This document shows positions 16,682-24,976 of a stretch of DNA of 33,348 nucleotides, piece after piece. A model generated the notes under the pieces. That model saw nothing but the letters and a program-made list of their open reading frames with translations. It made no database searches and was not told where the DNA came from. The DNA is from Bacillota bacterium (GTDB lineage Bacteria; Bacillota; Clostridia; Lachnospirales; Lachnospiraceae): positions 1-33,348 of the forward strand of contig JAEZKL010000180.1 of assembly GCA_023415475.1 (NCBI GenBank), written 5' to 3'. Each line of letters begins with the position of its first letter. Positions within the stretch are counted from its first letter, which is position 1. The position numbers and the translations under genes were made by a program.

Positions 16682-17698
16682 TTATTCGTTGATTAATCCT
16701 CTTTCTTTGTACATTGTTACAAACTCAGATGCATTATCCTTGGTGATCAGAACTTCGCTGATATCGGTATCAATCTGAGTTTCCTCACCGGTTAACAGCT
16801 TGTGTACTGTTTGCATATTTAATGCTGCTAAGTCAATTGCGGACTGAAGACAAGTTGAGGTCATTTTACCTGCTTCGATCAGTAAGCTGGCTTCTGCAGT
16901 ACCGTCTACACCATAGGATAAGATCTTTGAAGGATCAGCCACTACCTCTAATGCACCTGCTGCCATGTTATCATTCATTGAAATGATTGCATCAATCTGT
17001 GCATTTGCAGTCTGCCAGTCTTCCATGAATGCCATCGCTTCATCTTTATTCCAATTCGCAATATCTTCTGCAACGATTGTTACGTCAGGTCTCTTATCAA
17101 AGAACTCAGCTTGCCATGGTTTTCTTCTCTCATCTGCATGGAAGTTACCGGAAGGACCATTTAAAACAACTACTTTACCATTCTGAGGTACCTGCTCAAC
17201 CGCTAAAGCTGCATTAACTGCTGCTTGCTTATAAGGATCAGCATCTACGGAAGATGCACCTTCAATACCGGCAATACGAGCATTTGTAGTGACTGCAATG
17301 ATACCAGCAGCTACAATTTTCTCAACATAAGGTCTCTGAGCCTCACCATTGTTAGGCTGTACAATGATTGCATCATAGCCGTTGGTGATTGCATTTTCAA
17401 TTGCTGCATTTTCTTTTTCATCATCTGCCTGGCCGTCAAATACATCCAAGGTGATATCGTCGTATTCTTTTGCTGCAGCTTTCATTTCATTAGCTAGCCA
17501 AGCTGCAAAGGAGTCGGATTGTGTTCTTGCAATGTAAGCAACACGAAATTGCTTTGCTTCTCCCTTTGTTTCCTCACCGATTGTTTCAGTCTTTGTTCCC
17601 TGATTCTGTTTCGGTTCTTCCTTTGTGGTAGTGCATCCTACCAGCATAGTTCCCACGAACGCTAAGCACAATAACAAACTAATTAATTTCTTTTTCAT
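16682..17698 (-). CDS. CUT2 (RbsB-like) substrate-binding lipoprotein
   Basis: About 338 residues from the ATG at 17698, preferred over the in-frame ATG at 17716 because an AGAGGG-like site lies before it. A lipoprotein signal ends in MLVGC (C22). A Gln/Lys/Glu-rich linker follows, then a Peripla_BP_4 domain with VAYIARTQSDSF, NGYDAIIVQPNN and SMNDNMAAGALEV. It should capture a monosaccharide or polyol outside the cell for the RbsC/RbsA-like importer encoded downstream. It is the first gene of the transporter unit and has its own promoter with upstream direct repeats (17930-17964). Confidence 0.93.
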   Translation of the reverse strand: MKKKLISLLLCLAFVGTMLVGCTTTKEEPKQNQGTKTETIGEETKGEAKQFRVAYIARTQSDSFAAWLANEMKAAAKEYDDITLDVFDGQADDEKENAAIENAITNGYDAIIVQPNNGEAQRPYVEKIVAAGIIAVTTNARIAGIEGASSVDADPYKQAAVNAALAVEQVPQNGKVVVLNGPSGNFHADERRKPWQAEFFDKRPDVTIVAEDIANWNKDEAMAFMEDWQTANAQIDAIISMNDNMAAGALEVVADPSKILSYGVDGTAEASLLIEAGKMTSTCLQSAIDLAALNMQTVHKLLTGEETQIDTDISEVLITKDNASEFVTMYKERGLINE

Positions 17699-17842
17699 AA
17701 ACCCTCTACCTTTCATATTTGTTTTATTTTACTGTAATTACTACCGAGAATAATATAAAGCTAAGTATTTTTTTAGTTCCATCCCCCTCCTAAATTACTA
17801 TTCCGTTTTGTATCAATAATAAGTTGCTTTGTTTATGGGTAA

Positions 17843-17871
17843 ACTATAACATTTAATTTTGCCTTTCAGAA
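17843..17871 (-). promoter_or_regulatory. Promoter upstream of the CUT2 binding-protein gene (module copy B)
   Basis: On the minus strand, TTCTGA (17871-17866) and TATAGT (17848-17843) have a 17-base spacer, identical hexamers and spacing to copy A. It lies about 145 bases before the start codon, leaving a fairly long leader. Confidence 0.65.
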
Positions 17872-17929
17872 GTAACGGAATTTCTTTATTTGTGTACTTT
17901 ATTGTTAAAATCTTTGTTAATTGATTAAC

Positions 17930-17964
17930 TATGTAAAATATTGCGGTGGATATGTAAACTATTG
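17930..17964. promoter_or_regulatory. Paired direct repeats, module copy B (probable AraC/YesN-type operator)
   Basis: TATGTAAAATATTG (17930-17943) and TATGTAAACTATTG (17951-17964) are spaced 21 bp start to start. They lie at the same distance from the -35 box as in copy A, and the 87-bp stretch between the -10 box edge and the first repeat aligns without gaps between copies. Confidence 0.65.
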
Positions 17965-17993
17965 TGTTTCAACAGTATGAATGCGCAACAACC

Positions 17994-18027
17994 GAAAAAA
18001 AACACCCTCATTAAAAAATGATGGTGT
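17994..18027 (-). terminator. Rho-independent terminator after the YolD-like gene
   Basis: Read on the minus strand, an ~10-bp stem with one mismatch (ACACC.TCATT type arms) is followed by a run of eight T. It lies about 60 bases after the YolD stop codon and isolates the polymerase operon from the CUT2 promoter. Confidence 0.85.
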
Positions 18028-18086
18028 CATTATAAGGATAGGTAATCGATTCGTTGTTATTTTAACATATATGAGGTGAAACAAAC

Positions 18087-18569
18087 TTAGAAATAGGTAC
18101 TTTTATCCAAATCCTCACCCTCAATACCATATACATCATCCAACCATAATCTTTTGTCTACGATCTGGAGGATACGTGAGGTCTTGTCAAATTTGGCAAC
18201 CATACCGGTGAACCGAATATACTCTCCTCCATCTTCGTTATTCACTTTATCCTTTTGAAAAAACACAACAGTAGTAATTGGGTGTTGTCCGATCAATAGC
18301 AGCTGTTCAATCCTTCCCAGCTGTTTATCCAGATATTCTTTTGATTCCTCCGACAATTCTATACGGGGTACAACGATTCTTTGTTTTGTTGCAATCGCCT
18401 CCTCATAGCCCTTTAGAGCAGCAAAAGGAGTGAAAATCTTTGCACGGTCTTCTATCTTCATTTTCGGGTGTTTAATGATATCTGAGCTTTTCAATGGATA
18501 TTCCATATGAATGATGTCATCATATTTATGCGTAGCCTTAGCCTCCAATGATACCGGATTCTTTACCAT
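18087..18569 (-). CDS. YolD-like family protein
   Basis: 160 residues. The N-terminal region KYDDIIHMEYPLKSS, then MKIEDRAKIFTPFAALKGYEEA (split over about residues 37-58), is the diagnostic YolD-like pattern, followed by a small beta-rich domain. YolD-like proteins are usually encoded beside Y-family polymerases of the UvrX/YqjW type and are thought to act with them in damage tolerance. Here it begins 12 bases after the polymerase stop with GGAGAG upstream, so it is co-translated. It ends in a clear terminator. Confidence 0.85.
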   Translation of the reverse strand: MVKNPVSLEAKATHKYDDIIHMEYPLKSSDIIKHPKMKIEDRAKIFTPFAALKGYEEAIATKQRIVVPRIELSEESKEYLDKQLGRIEQLLLIGQHPITTVVFFQKDKVNNEDGGEYIRFTGMVAKFDKTSRILQIVDKRLWLDDVYGIEGEDLDKSTYF

Positions 18570-18581
18570 ATTAAATCTCTC

Positions 18582-19973
18582 CTATGCTCTGTGTCCACCA
18601 ATCTGGTTATTTCTTTCCTTAGTAGTAGCACCATCTTCTAAATTGATGCCTTTCAAGATGGCATTCTTTCCAAACTTCTTTTTGATATTAAGCATAGCCT
18701 CCTGTATCTTACGCTCTTTTGCCTGTTCTACCGGATCTGTGAATAAATCATACTGCTCATATCTTTCTTCCACAAGATTATTGGCACAAAGCGTCACCCT
18801 CCTGACCAGAAGCTCCTTTGATACAATTCTATCATATAGCTCCATAATCGCAGTCATGATTTTCTTGGTACTGCTGGTTGTCGTTCCAAGATTTGCAGTA
18901 CCATGGGCAGATTTTGGGACTGCCCTTCCATATCGGTCATAAGTAACCTCGCTTTTATATATTCCATCATCGACATTGCTCCTGTCATAACCAATGGTCA
19001 GTGTCAAACTATCAGTCACCAGTCCCTTCTCCACAAGCTCAAGTACCAGTAAATCCGTCATTTCCTGTACAATAATTCTTGCCTTACTAAAATCATACGG
19101 ATACTGCAAAACTTGTCCCGAAGAAATACTGTTTGTACTGGGCTTATAAGCTTTGATATCATCCATGCTACATGGTTCATACCCCCACGCATGGTCAATC
19201 AAAAGTTCAGCATCAATGCCAAGCATACGATATAACAGATCCTCATTATACAGTGAAGCTCTGGCAATATCGCCCATTGTATTCAGACCACTATTTTCTA
19301 GTCGTTTTGCAATACCTCCACCAATTCGCCAGAAATCTGTAAGCGGTTTGTGATCCCATAACAATCTACGATAGGTCTGCTCATCCAGTTCCGCAATACG
19401 AACTCCATTTGCATCAGCTTCAACATGCTTCGCAACGATATCCATTGCTATCTTACACAGATACAGGTTGGATCCGATCCCTGCTGCGGCTGTAATCCCT
19501 GTCTTCTTTAGTACATCATGAATCATTTTCACCGCAAGTTCCTTAGCAGACATGTGATAAAGGTCCAGATAATTCGTCACATCCATAAAGCATTCATCGA
19601 TGCTGTATACGTGAATATCTTCCGGACTGATATATTTCAGATAGGTCGCATAAATATCTGCTGATACCTCGATATAACGTGCCATCTGAGGTGGTGCTAT
19701 GATATACTCTACCTCTTTCCCCGTACGCTGTTTTACTTCCTTTAGCTTCTGTTGAACCTCAAATAACCGGGCTCTGCCGGGAATTCCATACGACTTCAGA
19801 GATGGGGATACTGCAAGACAGATTGTTTTCTCTGTACGAGTCGGATCAGCTACCACAAGATTGGTAGTCAGCGGATTTAATCCTCTTTCTATACACTCAA
19901 CAGAGGCATAAAAGGATTTCAAATCGATTGCAATATAAATGTGTTCCTGCTTCATTGCACTAGTATTTGACAT
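18582..19973 (-). CDS. Y-family DNA polymerase (UmuC/DinB/UvrX-like)
   Basis: About 463 residues from the ATG at 19973, eight bases after GGAGG; the ATG two codons earlier is too close. The palm/finger catalytic residues are visible: D17 in AIDLKSFYASVE, and D126-E127 in YSIDECFMD. The helix-hairpin-helix region WRIGGGIAKRLENSGLNTMG follows, then the little-finger domain. It should perform translesion synthesis opposite damaged bases. It is paired with a YolD-like gene, as in Gram-positive UvrX loci. It lies 23 bases downstream of the unrecognised frameshifted gene. No GAAC-N4-GTTC LexA-type site was seen upstream of that gene. Confidence 0.93.
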   Translation of the reverse strand: MSNTSAMKQEHIYIAIDLKSFYASVECIERGLNPLTTNLVVADPTRTEKTICLAVSPSLKSYGIPGRARLFEVQQKLKEVKQRTGKEVEYIIAPPQMARYIEVSADIYATYLKYISPEDIHVYSIDECFMDVTNYLDLYHMSAKELAVKMIHDVLKKTGITAAAGIGSNLYLCKIAMDIVAKHVEADANGVRIAELDEQTYRRLLWDHKPLTDFWRIGGGIAKRLENSGLNTMGDIARASLYNEDLLYRMLGIDAELLIDHAWGYEPCSMDDIKAYKPSTNSISSGQVLQYPYDFSKARIIVQEMTDLLVLELVEKGLVTDSLTLTIGYDRSNVDDGIYKSEVTYDRYGRAVPKSAHGTANLGTTTSSTKKIMTAIMELYDRIVSKELLVRRVTLCANNLVEERYEQYDLFTDPVEQAKERKIQEAMLNIKKKFGKNAILKGINLEDGATTKERNNQIGGHRA

Positions 19974-19996
19974 CTTCATTGCCTCCTTCCTCAGCT

Positions 19997-21128
19997 TTAT
20001 ATGCTATTAAATTGCGTATCACACAAATGCAAAAACTCAACTGCCCAATAGGTAAGGTCGCACATCAATGATACTTTCGATTTGTAATCAGTTTCTAGCC
20101 TAACATCAACATATGGTGTTGGGTAGTCTATCTTCTGAGGAGAGTAACGTTTGTTATGAGATACGCCAAAATTCATCTTCAAAATACCATCGCCGTCCAG
20201 CGCTTCCATTATGTTCGTAATAGACTCACTTAATATATCTAATTCCTTGCTAACACCGAGCATTGCGATTTCAGTCAGCGGGCGGCGGTATAGAATCGAA
20301 TCAATGATATCAGGGCTGAATGGCCTAAATGGCCTGATGAAGGCAAAATATGGAACATAGAATTTTCCATTTATGCGGATATGCATATTATTATCTGATT
20401 TCATTATCATATTTATGTGATTAATTGAATCTTCGAGCATCTGTCTATTTTCATCTGTACGCCAGCTCTTTGTATATGCCAGCATTGTAAGGGTATATAC
20501 ATCGGGAAAATATTCGTCCACCTCGATGTAAGGATAATTATATCGTCGTTTCGTATTTATAATGAGCTTCGTTATCTCATCAAGCGAGGATATTTCAAGA
20601 ATACGTCTGAACCCTTTCAATGAGATTTGCTGAAATTCCCTCACATCATCGAAATCATCTCCATAACCAAGCATAGCCTGCATCGCATAAATCAAAGACA
20701 TAAGGCAATTACCGTTGTTCAGTCCTTCAAATCTATTCTCAAAGCGCTGAACTTCAGGTGGGATATATGAAAACTCCTTACGTAAAATATCTTCATCCCT
20801 CATTGCCGCAACATATTTTACTATCATCGGATTAGTTTTAGGAATAGCATAATAGGATAACAATCGTGCCGCCGTTTCACCATCCTGTAACGGCGTTTCA
20901 TGAAGTTTCTCCCCGCGCCAGTTATCCCAGCTATGCATACCGCTTCCTATATAACCGTTTGGTTTAACATAGCTTTGTAATAACTTAAAATACGGCATTT
21001 GATAAATCTGTTCCAGCAGATTTTCTTCGTCAGCAGGAGAGATTTTTTAGAATTTCCTTTCGCAGTCGGTATTGAATTACCGGTCCTGCGTTTTCCAGAA
21101 GGAAATGAATTGATTTAGATAAATCCAT
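19997..21128 (-). CDS. Unrecognised helical protein interrupted by a frameshift near the N-terminus
   Basis: The downstream frame gives 333 residues from a Met at 20998 that lacks a ribosome binding site. A strong start, GGGAGG then ATG at 21128, opens a frame reading MDLSKSIHFLLENAGPVIQY and on to LRKEILK. It then hits TGA at 21030-21032. Dropping one A from the A6 run (21043-21048) joins it to KISPADEENLLEQIYQMPYF and the rest, giving about 376 residues. It is either a real frameshift or a homopolymer sequencing error. No known family is recognised. It is soluble, aromatic-rich and probably all-helical, with a loose likeness to the protein at 4540-5397. It lies just upstream of the Y-family polymerase, probably in one operon. 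Confidence 0.65.
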
Positions 21129-21302
21129 CTCAATACCTCCCTTAACTATAATCTTTTATCGTAATCGCCGTTCATCTCGAAGTAGTTTTAAATAATTATA
21201 CTCTAATAATTTACTTAATTCTATCAAAATCTGTTAATTCAAAACAAACCGTCCTCTAGACTAAACAATACGAGGTCAAATATAAATGAACATAACTTAA
21301 AG

Positions 21303-21331
21303 TTGTACATAAATTGGGTTAGTGTTAGAAT
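21303..21331 (+). promoter_or_regulatory. Promoter for the DUF6873/radical SAM gene
   Basis: TTGTAC (21303-21308) and TAGAAT (21326-21331) have a 17-base spacer, 22 bases before the ATG at 21354. Its position argues against the upstream TTG start at 21303. Confidence 0.55.
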
Positions 21332-21353
21332 ATATCAGAAAGGAAATAGACCA

Positions 21354-23096
21354 ATGAATATAATTTTTTTATCTGAAATGGCTGACAAAGCTTTGATCGA
21401 TTACATGAAAACCAGAGGAGCTGTGATTCTTGTACCCAAGGATAATCGATTTGATACAAGAATAAGTAGTCACCCGGATCTTATCATATCAATTATTGAT
21501 CATACATTAGTCATTGATGAACACGCCCATATTAATATTTTTAAGCAATTAGATACTCTTGGTGTACCTTATGTCACAGGTAGTTCACGACTTGCTGCGA
21601 CTTATCCTGAGGATATCGCCTATAATACAGTTATCACAAAGGATTTCTTAATTCATAATATTGACTATACGGACTTCCTTCTTCGTAAGCATAGCATTCA
21701 TACAAATAAGAAGCTTCTTTCCGTGAAGCAAGGCTATACCAAATGCTCCACAGTGGTGGTGAATGATGATACTGTTATTACCAGCGATCAGGGGATATAT
21801 AAAGCAGCGAAAGACTTTTTGAATATACTATTGATTCAACCGGGACATGTATTCCTGGAAGGATACGACTTTGGCTTCTTAGGAGGTGCCAGCGGGGGCT
21901 TTGAAGACGAGGTTGTATTTCACGGAGATTTAAGTAAGCATCCCGACTTTCTGAGGATTAAATCCTTCATCGAAGCTTCGCATAAAACACTTCGATATTT
22001 TAAAGAATTCCCCTTAACAGATATTGGCTCCATCCTGATTTTTAACTATAGTGTCCATAAAAGGAAGGAACGCTCAAGCTACCTTAAGCATGTAAATATT
22101 CCAATCTTTATATCCCATGAAGGCTGTCCCAACGATTGTGTGTTCTGTAATCAAAGAAAAATTACTGCAAAATCTCAGGCAATGACCCTCCATGAGGTTG
22201 CAGAGCAGATTAATACCTACTATTCTACTCTGGATGACACCACGTATATTGAGCTTGCTTTCTTTGGAGGAAGCTTTACTGGCATAGATGCCAGTCTTCA
22301 GGAGAATTATCTTAAATTAGCTTATGAATATAAAAAAGCAGGGAAAATTCATGCCATTCGTCTGTCAACCAGGCCGGATTACATATCCGAAGATATTCTG
22401 GGCAGATTAAGGCATTATGAAGTAGATACCATTGAGCTTGGAGTTCAATCCTTAGATGAGGAGGTCCTTAATGCCTCTAATCGAGGGCATCTGGTCTCTG
22501 ACGTCTATAAAGCAGTTGGACTAATGAAAGCCTATGGATTTCAGCTTGGGATACAATTAATGGTAGGTTTACCGGAGGATACAAAGGAACGGGCTATTCT
22601 TTCATCAAAGCTTACGGCATTACTGAAACCGGATTTTGTTCGTATCTATCCCACACTCGTAATTAAAGAGACAGAGTTATTAGTGCGATGCGAACAGGGG
22701 ACGTATCATCCTTTATCATTAGAAGAAGCAATTGATTGGACGAAGGAAATGTATCAAGTATTTTTGAAAAATCAAATACCTGTCATCCGGATGGGTCTGC
22801 AACCGACAGATCTTATCTCAGAAGGCAAAGAGGTCCTCTATGGCCCCTTTCATCCTGCCTTTCGACAGCTTGTAGAAAGCGCATATTTTTTAGATCAAAT
22901 CAAAAGTAAGCTGTATGCGCCGGATTCTTCTCAGGATAAAGAAGCAAATATTATAATCCTTTGTAATCCAAGAGATTTATCACAGGTGATAGGTCATAAA
23001 CGCAGGAATATACTTGAGCTTAAAAAAGAGTTTCGAAATCTTCAAATAATACCTGATGAACGGATCAGTTCAATGGCAATTGAATGCTTGTTATAA
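21354..23096 (+). CDS. DUF6873 domain fused to an Elp3-like radical SAM domain
   Basis: 580 residues in one uninterrupted frame, with AAAGGAAA before the ATG. Residues about 1-240 (IIFLSEMADKALIDYMKTRG at the start, GFLGGASGGF and a final LTDIGSILIF) match the DUF6873 type, a guanidino-modifying-enzyme-like fold. Residues about 245-580 are a radical SAM domain with the 4Fe-4S cysteines C258, C262 and C265 (CPNDCVFC), followed by FFGGSFTG and TIELGVQSL, similar to the Elp3-like radical SAM core but without an acetyltransferase domain. I recall these two parts as separate proteins in other clostridia, so this appears to be a fusion. The substrate is unknown. Confidence 0.8.
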   Translation: MNIIFLSEMADKALIDYMKTRGAVILVPKDNRFDTRISSHPDLIISIIDHTLVIDEHAHINIFKQLDTLGVPYVTGSSRLAATYPEDIAYNTVITKDFLIHNIDYTDFLLRKHSIHTNKKLLSVKQGYTKCSTVVVNDDTVITSDQGIYKAAKDFLNILLIQPGHVFLEGYDFGFLGGASGGFEDEVVFHGDLSKHPDFLRIKSFIEASHKTLRYFKEFPLTDIGSILIFNYSVHKRKERSSYLKHVNIPIFISHEGCPNDCVFCNQRKITAKSQAMTLHEVAEQINTYYSTLDDTTYIELAFFGGSFTGIDASLQENYLKLAYEYKKAGKIHAIRLSTRPDYISEDILGRLRHYEVDTIELGVQSLDEEVLNASNRGHLVSDVYKAVGLMKAYGFQLGIQLMVGLPEDTKERAILSSKLTALLKPDFVRIYPTLVIKETELLVRCEQGTYHPLSLEEAIDWTKEMYQVFLKNQIPVIRMGLQPTDLISEGKEVLYGPFHPAFRQLVESAYFLDQIKSKLYAPDSSQDKEANIIILCNPRDLSQVIGHKRRNILELKKEFRNLQIIPDERISSMAIECLL

Positions 23097-23105
23097 AGGA
23101 TATCC

Positions 23106-23924
23106 TTATTCCTCTGCTGTCATATCACTCACCAATCTGAATTCGTAGCCTTCCTTCTCCAACTGGGTCAGCATTGCATCTAAATTGTCTGCTACGGTTG
23201 GAGAAACAGCATGCAGTAAAACAATCGCACCTTTATGGTGTTGATTTTTAAATAATGCCAATGCTGTCTTTTGAGAGGGTTGGTTTTTTAAATTCCAATC
23301 ATTTGGTAATGCAATGCTCCATAAAACTGTGGTATAGCCAAGCTCCTTGGTAATCGCAAGTGCTTTTTCACTATATCCACCCTCCGGAGGTCTGACAAAC
23401 TTAGCCATCTTCTCCTCAGTCACCTTTTCATAAGCCTCCTCCACTTCCTTCAGCTCTTTTTTCAGTGAGCTCTTGGAAAGCTTATAGAAAGGAATATGAT
23501 TTACCGTATGATTGGCCACGATATGACCTTCCTTGACCATTCTCTTTATTGCTTTCGGATTAGCAGTAATCGCTGCTTTACATACAAAAAAGGTTGCTTT
23601 TATATCATGCTCTTCTAAAACGTCCAGGATTTGGTTCGTATAGCCGTTATCATAACCAAGATCAAAGGTAAGATAAATATATTCCTTCTTGGCATTATAG
23701 ACATAGTAGCCATCATACTTTTTCAGCAGCTCTTTCGTCGCTTTTGAAACGGCGGGAGCTTTATGGTCCACGCTTTTTGTATAGCCCCAATTTATCGCCT
23801 TCTCGCTAACAGAAGCGGCGTAAGCCTCTGAACGCACGCTTGTAAAAGCAAAGCTGAATGTCAGTAGTATCGTCAGTAATAATCTTATGTTTTTTAACTT
23901 GTTAGGTTTAATTAATATGTACAT
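23106..23924 (-). CDS. pdaA: PdaA-like polysaccharide (muramic delta-lactam) deacetylase
   Basis: About 272 residues from the ATG at 23924, with GGAAGG upstream. The N-terminal signal peptide (about 10-37, hydrophobic then ending near AYAAS) is followed by WGYTKSVDHKAP, a PdaA hallmark. The NodB deacetylase domain has TFDLGYDNGYT, the metal-binding HTVNH, RPPEGGYS and the final IVLLHAVS. In Bacillus, PdaA deacetylates muramic acid during delta-lactam formation in spore cortex peptidoglycan. That would imply a spore-forming or formerly spore-forming host. It is convergent with the radical SAM gene, only nine bases apart, with a short palindrome AAGGATATCCTT across the gap. Confidence 0.87.
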   Translation of the reverse strand: MYILIKPNKLKNIRLLLTILLTFSFAFTSVRSEAYAASVSEKAINWGYTKSVDHKAPAVSKATKELLKKYDGYYVYNAKKEYIYLTFDLGYDNGYTNQILDVLEEHDIKATFFVCKAAITANPKAIKRMVKEGHIVANHTVNHIPFYKLSKSSLKKELKEVEEAYEKVTEEKMAKFVRPPEGGYSEKALAITKELGYTTVLWSIALPNDWNLKNQPSQKTALALFKNQHHKGAIVLLHAVSPTVADNLDAMLTQLEKEGYEFRLVSDMTAEE

Positions 23925-24004
23925 ATATAGCACCTTCCGTTCTATGATTCCTTTGTAAAATATACCTTTAATTTAGAACTCGTTATAACACATCCTGTAC
24001 TCCC

Positions 24005-24874
24005 TTAGCCAAGAGTTTTTCTGTATTCTCTCGGTGACATCTTTAGCATTCGCTTGAATATCTTATTAAAAAATTTAATATCACTATAACCAATTTCCTG
24101 AGCAATTTCAGAGATTGGCAGATCACTGCCCGCCAGTAATTCACAGCATTTTTCCATCCGTATTTTTTGTAGATATTCACTGACGGTAAAGCCTGTTTCT
24201 TCTTTGAATTTTCGGCTAATATACTGTGGAGTAAAATGATATTCCCTGCAAAAACGCTCCAATAATTTTTGTCCCGTAAAATTACTATTCATATATTCCA
24301 TTGCATCCACGATTGCTTTGTTTGTTGATATATTCGTTTTATCGTCAACCAATTTACGCATCGTAATAATCATAATCTCTAAAAGCCTGCATCGAAAGAT
24401 TTCTGCATATCCAACTCTCCTCTCTTGGTATTCCTTCATCATACCATTTAGAAGCTCTAGAACGCGTCCATCCTCATCATGAAAAATATGATTGACTGTG
24501 CTCTTCCCCAAATATATTTTGTAATAACGCAATAAACATCCATGAATCAGCATCTCAAAGGAATTACATCCTTTTAAGGTGTCATTAATAATCTCAGGCA
24601 AAAACAAGCAGTTAATCAATGTCAAATTCTTACTCCCTTTATAACTATGAATACTCCCATAATCAACGATAAAGTAATCTCCTTTGGTTAAGCTACTTCT
24701 TATATCATTCAGGGTATGTATGGTTGTTCCACCTGTGACGTAGGCAAGTTCGAAGAAATTATGATTATGTCCCCCTAAATCCGCTTGCTGAAATGGCTTA
24801 ATTACCAATTTTTCAGCTTTTGTATTCACATCATCCTGTAACTCTCTTAACTCAAGTGTATCCATCTTTTTCAT
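24005..24874 (-). CDS. AraC-family regulator with cupin sensor domain
   Basis: 289 residues. The N-terminal cupin-like domain (about 25-110) has HNHNFFELAYVTGG and KGDYFIVDYGSIH. The C-terminal AraC domain (about 190-289) has both helix-turn-helix units (FTPQYISRKFKEETG and ISEIAQEIGYSDIKFFNKIF). It is divergent from the alpha-L-rhamnosidase gene across a 102-base gap and so is its likely regulator, responding to rhamnose or a rhamnoside. A GGGGG site lies about 13 bases before the ATG, rather far, so the start is not certain. Confidence 0.9.
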   Translation of the reverse strand: MKKMDTLELRELQDDVNTKAEKLVIKPFQQADLGGHNHNFFELAYVTGGTTIHTLNDIRSSLTKGDYFIVDYGSIHSYKGSKNLTLINCLFLPEIINDTLKGCNSFEMLIHGCLLRYYKIYLGKSTVNHIFHDEDGRVLELLNGMMKEYQERRVGYAEIFRCRLLEIMIITMRKLVDDKTNISTNKAIVDAMEYMNSNFTGQKLLERFCREYHFTPQYISRKFKEETGFTVSEYLQKIRMEKCCELLAGSDLPISEIAQEIGYSDIKFFNKIFKRMLKMSPREYRKTLG

Positions 24875-24976
24875 AAGGTTAAATATACCCCCTATATCGG
24901 TAATAAACAGGTGTTTTATTTTATATTACTATCTGCTATTCTTAAAGTCAATCATTACTGATCGGAGGAATATATT

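Noticed and set aside
16437..16778. 113-codon plus-strand ORF
   Set aside because: It is the antisense of the chemotaxis receptor fragment, hairpin and binding-protein 3' end. The minus-strand reading explains the sequence better.
21043..21048. Programmed -1 frameshift at the A6 run
   Set aside because: Joining the two frames needs a +1 (or -2) shift, not the -1 shift expected at an A-AAA-AAT type heptamer. An indel or sequencing error is simpler.
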